A DNA stretch of 64,000 nucleotides from Streptomyces sp. YIM 130001 (GTDB taxonomy: Bacteria > Actinomycetota > Actinomycetes > Streptomycetales > Streptomycetaceae): assembly GCF_003574445.1 (NCBI RefSeq), contig NZ_KZ984573.1, forward strand, positions 1 to 64,000, in the 5' to 3' direction. This document shows, one piece after another, positions 18,331 to 27,177 of this stretch (its first letter is position 1; each line of letters begins with the position of its first letter). A program made the translations under genes and the position numbers. The notes under the pieces were generated by a model. It saw only the letters and a program-made list of their open reading frames with translations, had not been told where the DNA came from and did not search any database.

Positions 18331-19572
18331 ATGGCACTTGAGGGGAGCGCAGCCGGGGAGCAGGCCGACCGGGGTGAAGGATGCCTGCTGGTGGCCGTCC
18401 GGCTGCCGGTGCGGATCATCGTCCTCGTGCTCGTCGTGCCGGTCCGGATGGTCTGGGACCTGGTGGTGTCCGGTGGGCGGTTCGTGGGGCGTGCGGTGCT
18501 GCTGCCGTTCGGACGGGGGCTCGCGTGGCTGGGGCGGGTGCTGTTCGCGCTGCCCGCGGTGTTTCTGTGGCAGCGGGCACTGAAGCCCTTCGGCCAGGGC
18601 TTCGCGTGGCTGGCCCGGGCGGTCGCGAGCGGCTTCGCGTGGCTGTGCCGGGCGTTGTTCGTTCGGCCGTGGGTGTGGTTGTGGCGGTGTGTGGTGGTGC
18701 CGGTGGGGTGTGGTTTCGCCTGGCTGGGGCGGGTGTTGATCGTGGTGCCGGTGGTGTGGGTCCACGCGCGCGTGCTCACCCCGTTCGGGCACGTACTGGG
18801 CTGGTTCGGAGGTCACTTGGCGAGAGGGGCGGGCCTGGCACTCCGAGGGCTCGGTACCGGCCTCTCGTACCTGGGCATGGCGTTGTTCGTCTGCCCGTGG
18901 GTGTGGTTGTGGCGGTGTGTGGTGGTGCCGGTGGGGTGTGGTTTCGCCTGGCTGGGGCGGGTGTTGATCGTGGTGCCGGTGGTGTGGGTCCACGCGCGCG
19001 TGCTCACCCCGTTCGGGCACGGTTGCCGGTGGCTCGGCACGGGGGCGCTCGCGGTGGTGGGGGCGGTCCTGTACTGGACGCTCCGGATTCTTATCGTGCT
19101 GCCCGCCCTCTTCCTGTGGCGCTGGATTCTCGTACCGCTCGGCAGGGCGCTGGCGGTCGTGGCGCGGGAGACCGGTGACGCGCTGGGACATGCCTGGCGC
19201 GCCGCCGGCCGGGTTTCTCGCGCGGTGGGCAGGTTCTTCGCGCGCCTGCTGCGCCGGACGTTCGTCGAACCCGCCCGATGGGTCTACCGGGCCGTGCTCA
19301 CCCCGGTCGGGCACCTGGTCAGGGATGCCGTCTGGCGTCCGGCCGCCCGGGCGGCGCGGAGCGTCGGCCGTGCCGCACGGCAGGCCGCGGCCACCGCCGC
19401 CGAGCACGCGCGGCAGGCACGGGCCGAGGTGCGGCGCATGCTCTTCGGCAAACCGGTACCTGCGCAGGTGCCGATCGCCGGCTCCGAGCCCCGGCGGGAA
19501 CCTGGGGACGGCGAGCCGCGTACTCTGGAAAAGAGGTCCGCGCCCGTACCTTCCCCGTCCGTGCGGGGGTGA
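18331..19572 (+). CDS. Repeat-built hydrophobic protein of unknown function
   Basis: 413 residues made largely of about eight degenerate units of 27 residues or more. The consensus is roughly hydrophobic-x-P-[FV]-G-x-G-[FL]-AWLGRVL-x3-P-x-VWL-x2-R. The units look like amphipathic or re-entrant membrane segments, and the last 110 residues are a basic, Ala/Arg-rich helix. Two units are identical at the DNA level over 127 bp. The start is uncertain: ATG 18331 has no SD, while GTG 18391 follows GGTGAAGG. It lies between two genes that act as a pair elsewhere. I recognise no family. Confidence 0.65.
   Translation: MALEGSAAGEQADRGEGCLLVAVRLPVRIIVLVLVVPVRMVWDLVVSGGRFVGRAVLLPFGRGLAWLGRVLFALPAVFLWQRALKPFGQGFAWLARAVASGFAWLCRALFVRPWVWLWRCVVVPVGCGFAWLGRVLIVVPVVWVHARVLTPFGHVLGWFGGHLARGAGLALRGLGTGLSYLGMALFVCPWVWLWRCVVVPVGCGFAWLGRVLIVVPVVWVHARVLTPFGHGCRWLGTGALAVVGAVLYWTLRILIVLPALFLWRWILVPLGRALAVVARETGDALGHAWRAAGRVSRAVGRFFARLLRRTFVEPARWVYRAVLTPVGHLVRDAVWRPAARAARSVGRAARQAAATAAEHARQARAEVRRMLFGKPVPAQVPIAGSEPRREPGDGEPRTLEKRSAPVPSPSVRG
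18667..18793 (+). repeat. 127-bp exact direct repeat, copy 1
   Basis: Identical to 18895-19021, offset 228 bp. With three mismatches the match extends left to 18652. It lies in frame inside the repeat protein gene and encodes WLWRCVVVPVGCGFAWLGRV and what follows. Confidence 0.95.
18895..19021 (+). repeat. 127-bp exact direct repeat, copy 2
   Basis: Second copy of the 127-bp block at 18667. The other repeat units of the same gene have diverged strongly, so this copy points to a recent duplication or to gene conversion. Confidence 0.95.
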
Positions 19573-19640
19573 CCGGGCCCGGCCGTGGAAAGCCCCGCCG
19601 ACGCGGGGGGCGGTCCCCGGACCGCCGTACACAAGGAGAC

Positions 19641-20534
19641 TTGACCCTGGGCAAGCGACAGCCCGAAGGCCCGCCGCCCGCACCCGCGGTGCAGCGCATC
19701 CGACTGCGATACACCAAGCGCGGCCGCCTCCGGTTCACCAGCCACCGCGACTTCCAGCGCGCCTTCGAGCGCGCCCTGCGTCGTGCCGAGGTGCCGATGG
19801 CGTACTCGGCAGGTTTCACACCGCACCCCAAGGTGTCGTACGCCAATGCCGCCCCCACCGGCACGGGCAGTGAGGCCGAGTACCTGGAGGTCGCGCTCAC
19901 CGAGCACCGCGACCCGGACCCGCTGAGGCACCTGCTCGACGCCTCGCTGCCGGACGGGATCGACATCACCGACGCGGTCGAGGCCCGGACCTCGGGCCTG
20001 GCGGACCGCCTGCAGGCCTCCGTGTGGGAGCTCCGGCTCGACGGGGTCGGCGACGAGGAGGCGGAGCGTGCTGCCACCGCCTTCCTGGCCGCCGAGACCG
20101 TCGAGGTGGAGCGCCGCACGAAGAACGGCATGCGGAGCTTCGACGCGCGCGCCGCCGTCGCGGAACTCGAGGTGGTTCGTCCGGATCCGGACGGTGGTGC
20201 TGGTGAGGCCGGTGATGCGGCAGCCGTTGACGCCGGGCGTATCAATAGGCCGGGGCACGGACGCTGTGCGATACTGCGCCTGGTTGTTCGGCACGTGACG
20301 CCTGCCGTTCGACCCGACGACGTCCTGTCCGGTCTCCGAGCTGTGGCCGACCTGGCGCCGCCAGTCGCCGCAGCGGTGACCAGGCTGGCGCAGGGGCTTT
20401 TCGATGAGGAGTCCGGCACGGTGACCGACCCGCTCGCGCCCGACCGCGAGGCAGTCAAGACCGATCCACCCGGTGACCGGGCGGACGGCGAGCTGACCGC
20501 CGCGGCGGCGCAGGTGCCGGAAGGCTCCGCGTAG
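19641..20534 (+). CDS. TIGR03936/DUF2344 radical-SAM-associated protein
   Basis: About 297 residues. The DUF2344 core begins at RIRLRYTKRGRLRFTSHRD and includes FTPHPKVSYANAAPTG; the C-terminal 90 residues are variable. It is the usual partner of the TIGR03960 radical SAM protein. The start is unclear. The SD AAGGAG at 19633-19638 is only 2 nt from the TTG at 19641 but 8 nt from an in-frame CTG at 19647, so initiation could be at the CTG. A GTG at 19569 that overlaps the previous stop is a third, weaker option. Confidence 0.8.
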   Translation: MTLGKRQPEGPPPAPAVQRIRLRYTKRGRLRFTSHRDFQRAFERALRRAEVPMAYSAGFTPHPKVSYANAAPTGTGSEAEYLEVALTEHRDPDPLRHLLDASLPDGIDITDAVEARTSGLADRLQASVWELRLDGVGDEEAERAATAFLAAETVEVERRTKNGMRSFDARAAVAELEVVRPDPDGGAGEAGDAAAVDAGRINRPGHGRCAILRLVVRHVTPAVRPDDVLSGLRAVADLAPPVAAAVTRLAQGLFDEESGTVTDPLAPDREAVKTDPPGDRADGELTAAAAQVPEGSA

Positions 20535-20773
20535 GGACGTACGTCGTAGCGCAGCCCTTGTACTCGGGAGCCACCAGGGTCGGGCAGCGCACTGACCACA
20601 AGACTTTCGCCAGGCCGTACGTACATCGCGTGGGGAACCGGCGAGACTAGACAACTGAGAGCTTCCGTGCGGCGCCCACGCCCATCGGACGGCGGCCCCG
20701 CGCAATCCGCGGCGGCCGCGGACGTCACCCGACAGGGCGCGGCGCCCGGGAGCCTGACGGGAGAACCGCCCGC
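20535..20773 (+). promoter_or_regulatory. Leader region upstream of rne
   Basis: 239 bases without a gene. They contain a possible -10 box (TAGACA at about 20648) and GC-rich self-complementary stretches near 20690-20760 just before the SD GGGAGA of rne. RNase E leaders autoregulate by cleavage in other bacteria; whether that applies here is inference only. Confidence 0.3.
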
Positions 20774-23700
20774 ATGCTCGAGTCCAACGACCCCGGACTG
20801 ACCGGGGACGCCGAAGAACAGAACGACGCTCCTGGCGACAAGCTGCCGCCGCGCCGCAGGCGCCGCGCCGCTTCCCGCCCCGCGGGCCCGCCCGTGGCGG
20901 CCGATACCGGCACCGCAGCCGCACCGCAGGCCGACGAGGAGCTTCAGGAGACCCCGGAAGAGACCGAGGACGTCTCCACCGACGGCGGCGACTCCGCCCC
21001 GGCCGCCGCCGAACCCGTGGTGGAGCCCGCGCGTACGCGCCGCCGTGCCACCCGCAGGGCCAGCGCCCCGGCCGGTGCGCCGCGCGCGGCGGACAACGCG
21101 CCCGCCGAGCCCGTCCCGTCCGTACCGGACGAGCCCGTGGCCGTGGCGAGCGCCCCCCAGGACACCGAACCCGCGGACGACGCGGCGCCTAAGCGCAGCC
21201 GTCGCCGTGCCACCCGGAAGGTGACGGCGCCCGCCGGTACGCCGACCGCTTCCGGCGAGGACGAAAACGCGCCGAGTGCCGCCGAGCCGGTCCGCGCCGA
21301 GGCCCCGACCGCGCCCGCCGAGCCGGCGTCGGCCGCCGCCGACGAGGACCCCGCCCCCCGAGGCCGTTCGCGCCGCCGTTCCGGCCGTCGGGCCGAATCG
21401 CCCGCCGGAGCGCCGGAGGCCGTCGAGACCGCCGCTGAGCCCGAGGCTGCCGCCAAGTCCGAGACCGCCGCCCAGGCAGAAGCGCCCGCCGCCGAGCAGG
21501 ACGCGGAGGCCGAGACCGGTGGCCGCCGCGGCCGCCGCCGTTCGTCCCGCAAGTCCGCGTCGATGTTCACCGCGCCCGAGCCGGGCAGCCGCGCGGCCGA
21601 GACCGGCGGCAACGGCGAGACCGCCGAGGCCGAGGAGAAGTCCGGGGGCCGCGGCAAGCAGAAGCGGCCCGCCGTGGCCGTGTTCCAGGCGCCCGTGTTC
21701 ACCGAGCCGATGTTCCAGACCCCCGAGCGCGCGGCCGCTGCCGCTGCCGCCGAGGCCGCTCAGGAACCGGCCGAGGAGCCCGCCGAGGAGGAGACGACCC
21801 CGCGCCGTCGCCGCCGTCGCCGCGCCGAGCAGGCCGAGAGCCCCGCGCCGAGCCGGCCGGAGCCGCAGGAGACCACGGAAGAGCGCGCCGACGAGGCGCA
21901 GGCCGAGGACGAGCCCGAGGCCGCCGAGCAGCACGACGGCGAGGACGGCGACGAGCAGGGCGGCCGACAGGGCCGTCGCCGTCGCCGCGGTGGCCGTCGC
22001 CGTCGTCGTGGTGAGGCAGGGGACGGCGAGGGCGGAGAGGCGCAGGACGAGAGCGACGACGCCGAGGCCTCCGACGAGCAGACCGAGTCCGAGGATGACG
22101 CCAAGGGGCAGTCCGAGGCCGGGGACGAGGACCGTTCCGAGTCGAGCGGCTCCAGCAGCAGCCGTCGTCGCAGGCGGCGTCGCCGCCGGGCCGGCGACTC
22201 GGGTCAGGACAGCGAGCCGGGCGACGGCGACCCCGAGCGTACGGTCGTCAAGGTCCGTGAGCCGCGGCCCAAGTCCGAGGCGTCCGACGAGGTGCAGTCC
22301 ATCAAGGGCTCGACCCGCCTCGAGGCCAAGAAGCAGCGTCGCCGCGAAGGCCGCGAGCAGGGCCGCCGCAGGGTGCCGATCATCACCGAGGCCGAGTTCC
22401 TGGCCCGCCGCGAGGCCGTCGAGCGCGTGATGGTCGTGCGCGAGAACGGCGAGCGCACCCAGATCGGTGTCCTCGAGGACGACGTCCTGGTCGAGCACTA
22501 CGTCAACAAGGAGCAGTCGACCTCGTACGTCGGCAACGTCTACCTGGGCAAGGTGCAGAACGTCCTGCCGTCGATGGAGGCCGCCTTCATCGACATCGGC
22601 AAGGGCCGCAACGCCGTGCTCTACGCCGGCGAGGTCAACTTCGAGGCGCTCGGCATGGCCAACGGGCCGCGCCGCATCGAGACCGCCCTCAAGTCCGGCC
22701 AGTCCGTGCTGGTGCAGGTCACCAAGGACCCGATCGGCCACAAGGGCGCCCGCCTGACCAGTCAGGTCTCGCTGCCCGGCCGGTACCTGGTCTACGTGCC
22801 CGAGGGCTCGATGACCGGCATCAGCCGCAAGCTGCCGGACACCGAGCGGGCGCGCCTGAAGACCATCCTCAAGAAGATCGTCCCCGAGGACGCGGGTGTC
22901 ATCGTGCGCACCGCCGCCGAGGGTGCGAGCGAGGACGAGCTGCGCCGCGACGTCGAGCGACTGCAGGCGCAGTGGGAGGAGATCCGGAAGAAGTCGAAGA
23001 CCGGCAACGCGCCGACTCTGCTGTACGGCGAGCCGGACATGACGGTCCGCGTCGTACGCGACATCTTCAACGAGGACTTCACCAAGGTCATCGTCAGCGG
23101 CGAGACCGCCTGGGAGACCATCCACGGATACGTCTCGCACGTGGCACCGGACCTGGTGGACCGGCTGCAGAAGTGGACCTCCGAGGTCGACGTCTTCGCC
23201 ACGTACCGCATCGACGAGCAGCTGATGAAGGCGCTGGACCGCAAGGTCTGGCTGCCGAGCGGTGGCTCTCTGGTCATCGACAAGACCGAAGCGATGATCG
23301 TGATCGACGTCAACACCGGCAAGTTCACCGGTCAGGGCGGCAACCTCGAGGAGACCGTCACCAGGAACAACCTGGAGGCGGCCGAGGAGATCGTCAGGCA
23401 GCTGCGTCTGCGCGACCTCGGCGGCATCGTCGTCATCGACTTCATCGACATGGTCCTGGAGTCGAACCGGGACCTGGTGATGCGGCGGCTGCTCGAGTGC
23501 CTGGGCCGCGACCGGACCAAGCACCAGGTCGCCGAGGTGACCTCGCTCGGTCTGATCCAGATGACCCGTAAGCGGGTCGGCCAGGGTCTGCTCGAGTCGT
23601 TCTCCGAGACCTGCGTGCACTGCAACGGCCGCGGCGTCATCGTGCACATGGAGCAGCCGACCTCTTCCGGGAACGGGAGCGGGAACGGCGGCAAGCGGTC

Positions 23701-24592
23701 CAAGAAGCGCGGCCGCGGCGGCGACCAGGCGCAGGAGCACACGCACGAGCACACCAAGGACGACGCCGCGAAGTCCAAGGCCGAGCCCGAGCCGGAGACC
23801 GAGGCGGAGGTCGCGGCCGAGGCCGCGGCGCCGGTGAAGCTCGCCGAGCCGGACTTCAAGCCGGACGAGGAGCTGTACGGCAGTGCCGCCGAGGCGGAGG
23901 CCGCAGCCGGCCGGGGCGGTCGTTCGCGCCGTCGTGCCTCGCGGAAGGCCTCGGCTCCGGCCGGGTCCCCGAAGCAGGCGGAGGAAGCGCCTGCCGCGGT
24001 GGTCGAGGCGCCGGCCGATGAGCCGGAGGCGGTCCAGGAAGCGGCGCCTGCCGTCCCGGAGACCGTCGAGGCCGCGCCGGCGCCCCGTACGCGGCGTCGT
24101 GCCTCGCGGAAGGCCTCGGCTCCCGCCGGGTCCCCGAAGGCGGCAGACGAGGCCCCCGCGACCGTGACCGTCGAGGCGCCCGCGCCCGAGGCTCCGGTGG
24201 CCGAGCCCGCGGCCGCAGCTCCGGTGGAGGCCCCCGTGGCCGAGCCCGCCGCTGTGAAGGAGCCCGCCGCGCGTCCGCGTCGCCGTGCCGTACGCAAGGC
24301 CGCCGCGCCCACCTCGGCGGAGGACGCGGCCGTGGTGGTCGTCGCCTCCGGTCCGGGCGACGAGGCGGAAGGCGACGCTGCCGACGAGGCCGCTCCGGCC
24401 AAGAAGGCGGCCCGCAAGACCGTCAAGAAGGCCACCGCCAAGAAGGCCGCGACAAAGAAGACCGCGGCCAAGAAGACGACGACGGCAGCCAAGAAGACGA
24501 CGACGGCGAAGAAGGCGACCAAGGCGAAGAAGACCGCTGCGGCCGAGCAGCCGCCGGCGTCGGGCGTTTCCGCCCCGGCCGAGAACGCCTGA
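20774..24592 (+). CDS. rne: Ribonuclease E/G with long N- and C-terminal arms
   Basis: Endoribonuclease of 1272 residues that processes rRNA and decays mRNA. The catalytic core is central: an S1 domain (about 585-670, SYVGNVYLGKVQNVLPSMEA), DNase I-like catalytic Asp845 (DVNTGKF) and Asp889 (IDFIDM), and the Zn-link Cys947/Cys950 (CVHC). This core sits between two disordered arms, as known for Streptomyces RNase ES. Each arm carries copies of an Arg-rich RRRASRKASAPAGSPK-like motif (about four in the N-arm, three in the C-arm), plus Arg/Asp/Glu blocks. The last 60 residues are a Lys/Ala/Thr tail resembling histone H1. The arms are likely RNA-binding and partner scaffolds. Confidence 0.95.
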   Translation: MLESNDPGLTGDAEEQNDAPGDKLPPRRRRRAASRPAGPPVAADTGTAAAPQADEELQETPEETEDVSTDGGDSAPAAAEPVVEPARTRRRATRRASAPAGAPRAADNAPAEPVPSVPDEPVAVASAPQDTEPADDAAPKRSRRRATRKVTAPAGTPTASGEDENAPSAAEPVRAEAPTAPAEPASAAADEDPAPRGRSRRRSGRRAESPAGAPEAVETAAEPEAAAKSETAAQAEAPAAEQDAEAETGGRRGRRRSSRKSASMFTAPEPGSRAAETGGNGETAEAEEKSGGRGKQKRPAVAVFQAPVFTEPMFQTPERAAAAAAAEAAQEPAEEPAEEETTPRRRRRRRAEQAESPAPSRPEPQETTEERADEAQAEDEPEAAEQHDGEDGDEQGGRQGRRRRRGGRRRRRGEAGDGEGGEAQDESDDAEASDEQTESEDDAKGQSEAGDEDRSESSGSSSSRRRRRRRRRAGDSGQDSEPGDGDPERTVVKVREPRPKSEASDEVQSIKGSTRLEAKKQRRREGREQGRRRVPIITEAEFLARREAVERVMVVRENGERTQIGVLEDDVLVEHYVNKEQSTSYVGNVYLGKVQNVLPSMEAAFIDIGKGRNAVLYAGEVNFEALGMANGPRRIETALKSGQSVLVQVTKDPIGHKGARLTSQVSLPGRYLVYVPEGSMTGISRKLPDTERARLKTILKKIVPEDAGVIVRTAAEGASEDELRRDVERLQAQWEEIRKKSKTGNAPTLLYGEPDMTVRVVRDIFNEDFTKVIVSGETAWETIHGYVSHVAPDLVDRLQKWTSEVDVFATYRIDEQLMKALDRKVWLPSGGSLVIDKTEAMIVIDVNTGKFTGQGGNLEETVTRNNLEAAEEIVRQLRLRDLGGIVVIDFIDMVLESNRDLVMRRLLECLGRDRTKHQVAEVTSLGLIQMTRKRVGQGLLESFSETCVHCNGRGVIVHMEQPTSSGNGSGNGGKRSKKRGRGGDQAQEHTHEHTKDDAAKSKAEPEPETEAEVAAEAAAPVKLAEPDFKPDEELYGSAAEAEAAAGRGGRSRRRASRKASAPAGSPKQAEEAPAAVVEAPADEPEAVQEAAPAVPETVEAAPAPRTRRRASRKASAPAGSPKAADEAPATVTVEAPAPEAPVAEPAAAAPVEAPVAEPAAVKEPAARPRRRAVRKAAAPTSAEDAAVVVVASGPGDEAEGDAADEAAPAKKAARKTVKKATAKKAATKKTAAKKTTTAAKKTTTAKKATKAKKTAAAEQPPASGVSAPAENA

Positions 24593-24605
24593 CCCGTACG
24601 TCACG

Positions 24606-24649
24606 AGGACGCCCTCCGCCCGGCGATGCCGCCGGGCGGAGGGCGTCCT
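24606..24649 (+). terminator. Terminator of rne
   Basis: A perfect 19-bp inverted repeat (24606-24624 with 24631-24649, loop GATGCC) lies 13 bp after the rne stop. A second hairpin with CCCCCGCGG/CCGCGGGGG arms (about 24666-24689) follows. Confidence 0.9.
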
Positions 24650-24694
24650 GGTGTGCGGGGCCCGTCCCCCGCGGACGAGCCCGCGGGGGCTGGT

Positions 24695-24724
24695 TTGACC
24701 CTTTCGGCCGAGGCCCCGTAATCT
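24695..24724 (+). promoter_or_regulatory. Strong promoter of rplU-rpmA
   Basis: TTGACC (24695-24700), an 18-bp spacer and TAATCT (24719-24724) form a near-consensus HrdB-type promoter. Transcription would start near 24732 and leave a leader of about 145 nt before rplU. That leader contains a CTCCCG/CGGGAG hairpin, so an autoregulatory ribosomal-protein leader is possible. Confidence 0.7.
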
Positions 24725-24876
24725 TGGGCGTCGGTGTGTGATTACGCCGCGCCCCTGAGCACCTCCCTCCCGCTCCGCCGGGAGAGGCCGCTCGTCCAAT
24801 CCGGATCGTCGGTTCCCCCGGGGACCGCGTGAGCGGCTGGCATCAGGGGTTCCGTTCCGAGCGAAAGAGAGTCCGC

Positions 24877-25197
24877 GTGTACGCCATCGTGCGCAGCGGT
24901 GGTCGCCAGCACAAGGTAGCTGTCGGCGACATCGTTGAGGTTGACAAGATTTCCACCGCCCAGGTTGGCGACACGGTAGAGCTCTCTACCCTGCTCGTTG
25001 TCGACGGCGAGTCCGTGACCAGCGACCCGTGGGTGCTGGCCGGCATCAAGGTCGCGGCCGAGGTCGTCGACCACCACAAGGGCGCGAAGATCGACATCCT
25101 TCGCTACAAGAACAAGACCGGCTACCGCCGTCGTCAGGGCCACCGCCAGCAGTACACGGCGATCAAGGTCACTGAGATCCCCACGGCTGCGAAGTAA
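24877..25197 (+). CDS. rplU: 50S ribosomal protein L21
   Basis: Protein of the large ribosomal subunit, 106 residues. It begins at the GTG at 24877 (M/V-YAIVRSGGRQHKVAVGD), which follows GAGAG; an in-frame earlier start at 24829 would lie within the leader. The basic KNKTGYRRRQGHRQQYT segment is the rRNA-binding signature. It is followed by rpmA after 14 bp, the conserved L21-L27-Obg order. Confidence 0.97.
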   Translation: MYAIVRSGGRQHKVAVGDIVEVDKISTAQVGDTVELSTLLVVDGESVTSDPWVLAGIKVAAEVVDHHKGAKIDILRYKNKTGYRRRQGHRQQYTAIKVTEIPTAAK

Positions 25198-25211
25198 GGG
25201 ACTGAGGAGAC

Positions 25212-25469
25212 ATGGCACACAAGAAGGGCGCATCGTCCACTCGGAACGGTCGCGATTCCAATGCTCAGCGGCTCGGAGTGAAGCGCTTCGGCGGTCAGCT
25301 CGTCAACGCCGGTGAGATCATCGTCCGCCAGCGTGGCACCCACTTCCACCCGGGCGACGCCGTCGGCCGTGGCAAGGACGACACGCTGTTCGCGCTTGCC
25401 GCCGGCGCCGTGGAGTTCGGTACCCACCGCGGCCGCAAGGTCGTCAACATCGTTCCGGTCGCCGAATAA
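25212..25469 (+). CDS. rpmA: 50S ribosomal protein L27
   Basis: An 85-residue protein whose N-terminus reaches the peptidyl-transferase centre. It begins directly with MAHKKGASSTRNGRDSNAQRLGVK, so there is no cleaved Firmicutes-type extension. GAGGAG precedes the ATG. Confidence 0.97.
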   Translation: MAHKKGASSTRNGRDSNAQRLGVKRFGGQLVNAGEIIVRQRGTHFHPGDAVGRGKDDTLFALAAGAVEFGTHRGRKVVNIVPVAE

Positions 25470-25494
25470 TCTCGGTCCCGTAGAGCGGTTCTCT

Positions 25495-25552
25495 CCGAGG
25501 GCGGACCTCGCTTCCCGTACGGACTCCGTACGGGAAGCGGGTCCGCCCTCGG
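25495..25552 (+). terminator. Hairpin after rpmA
   Basis: A long inverted repeat (25495-25522 with 25526-25552, one bulged base, ACT loop) lies between rpmA and obg. It should end or reduce the ribosomal-protein transcript before obg. Confidence 0.85.
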
Positions 25553-25623
25553 CGTGTTACGAGTAAGACCATTCCGTACACCTCGGGCCGTCGGCCGGAG
25601 GGACCCCCAGGAGGCACCCCACC

Positions 25624-27060
25624 ATGACCACCTTCGTGGACCGCGTCGAGCTGCATATCGCCGCGGGTAACGGAGGCCACGGCTGTGCCTCCGTACACCG
25701 GGAGAAGTTCAAGCCGCTCGGCGGCCCGGACGGCGGGAACGGCGGCCGTGGCGGTGACGTCATGCTGGTCGTCGACCAGTCCGTGACGACTCTGCTCGAC
25801 TATCACCACAGCCCGCACCGCAAGGCCACCAACGGCAAGCCGGGCGAGGGCGGCAACCGCTCGGGCAAGGACGGCGAGGACCTCGTCCTCGCGGTCCCTG
25901 ACGGCACCGTCGTCCTGGACAAGGACGGGAACGTCCTCGCGGACCTGATCGGCGAGGGCACCAGCTACGTCGCCGCCCAGGGAGGCCGCGGCGGGCTCGG
26001 CAACGCCGCGCTCGCCTCGGCCCGCCGCAAGGCCCCCGGCTTCGCGCTGCTCGGTGAGCCCGGCCGAGGCGGGGACGTGGTCCTCGAGCTGAAGACCGTC
26101 GCCGACGTGGCACTGGTGGGATACCCGAGCGCGGGCAAGTCCTCGCTGATCTCGGTGCTCAGTGCAGCCAAGCCGAAGATCGCCGACTATCCCTTCACGA
26201 CGCTGGTGCCCAACCTCGGTGTGGTGACGGGCGGTTCGACCGTCTTCACCGTTGCCGACGTGCCCGGTCTCATCCCCGGCGCCAGCCAGGGCAGGGGGCT
26301 CGGCCTCGAGTTCCTGCGGCACGTCGAGCGCTGCAGTGTCCTCGTGCACGTCCTGGACACCGCGACGCTGGAGTCCGACCGCGACCCGCTGTCCGACCTC
26401 GACGCGATCGAGGACGAGCTGAACGAGTACGGCGGTCTCGGCGACCGCCCGCGTCTGGTCGTCCTCAACAAGATCGACGTACCCGACGGCAAGGACCTCG
26501 CCGAGATGGTCCGGCCGGACCTGGAGGCCCGGGGGTACAAGGTGTTCGCGGCGTCCGCCGTGGCGCACACCGGTCTCAAGGAACTCTCCTTCGCACTCGC
26601 GGAGTTGGTCGCCAAGGCGCGGGCCGCCAAGCCCAAGGAGGAGGCGACCCGCATCGTCATCCGCCCGAAGGCCGTGGACGACGCCGGATACACGGTGACC
26701 CGCGAGGAGGACGGCCTCTACCGCGTGCGCGGTGAGAAGCCGGAGCGCTGGGTCCACCAGACCGACTTCAACAACGACGAGGCCGTCGGCTACCTCGCCG
26801 ACCGTCTGAGCCGCCTCGGCGTCGAGGACGACCTGCTGAAGGCGGGCGCCCGCTCCGGCGACGGCGTCGCCATCGGCCCCGAGGACAACGCGGTGGTCTT
26901 CGACTGGGAGCCCACCGTGCTCGCCGGCGCCGAGATGCTCGGCCGCCGCGGCGAGGACCACCGCCTCGAGGCCCCGCGGCCGGCCGCCACGCGCCGCCGC
27001 GACAAGCAGGCGGAGCGGGACGAGGCGGACCAGGAGTACGACGGCTTCGAGCCGTTCTGA
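25624..27060 (+). CDS. obg: Ribosome-assembly GTPase Obg
   Basis: Essential GTPase linked to 50S assembly and, in Streptomyces, to aerial mycelium formation. 478 residues in three parts: the glycine-rich Obg fold (1-158, GGPDGGNGGRGGDV), the G domain (G1 GYPSAGKSS near 165-173, TT switch I FTTLVPNLG, DVPGLI, NKID) and the OCT domain with a charged, disordered tail. AGGAGG precedes the ATG at 25624. Confidence 0.97.
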   Translation: MTTFVDRVELHIAAGNGGHGCASVHREKFKPLGGPDGGNGGRGGDVMLVVDQSVTTLLDYHHSPHRKATNGKPGEGGNRSGKDGEDLVLAVPDGTVVLDKDGNVLADLIGEGTSYVAAQGGRGGLGNAALASARRKAPGFALLGEPGRGGDVVLELKTVADVALVGYPSAGKSSLISVLSAAKPKIADYPFTTLVPNLGVVTGGSTVFTVADVPGLIPGASQGRGLGLEFLRHVERCSVLVHVLDTATLESDRDPLSDLDAIEDELNEYGGLGDRPRLVVLNKIDVPDGKDLAEMVRPDLEARGYKVFAASAVAHTGLKELSFALAELVAKARAAKPKEEATRIVIRPKAVDDAGYTVTREEDGLYRVRGEKPERWVHQTDFNNDEAVGYLADRLSRLGVEDDLLKAGARSGDGVAIGPEDNAVVFDWEPTVLAGAEMLGRRGEDHRLEAPRPAATRRRDKQAERDEADQEYDGFEPF

Positions 27061-27116
27061 GCGGTGGCGGCGCCGCGCTGACACACGTCGGGGCGGGCGT
27101 CGCCCGGCAGCGACAG

Positions 27117-27163
27117 CAAAGCGCTGGGTCCCGAGGAGAATCTCCCCGGGACCCAGCGCTTTG
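27117..27163. terminator. Bidirectional terminator between obg and the TagF-like gene
   Basis: A perfect 17-bp inverted repeat (27117-27133 with 27147-27163) whose interior GGAGA/TCTCC can also pair. It lies between convergent stop codons and is flanked by short A and T runs. Confidence 0.9.
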
Positions 27164-27177
27164 TCGTGCGGAGCGTT

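Noticed and set aside
19319..24799. 1826-codon open frame on the minus strand across rne
   Set aside because: It is antisense to the well-supported rne gene, has no SD or recognisable domain, and results from GC-rich codon bias leaving few stops.
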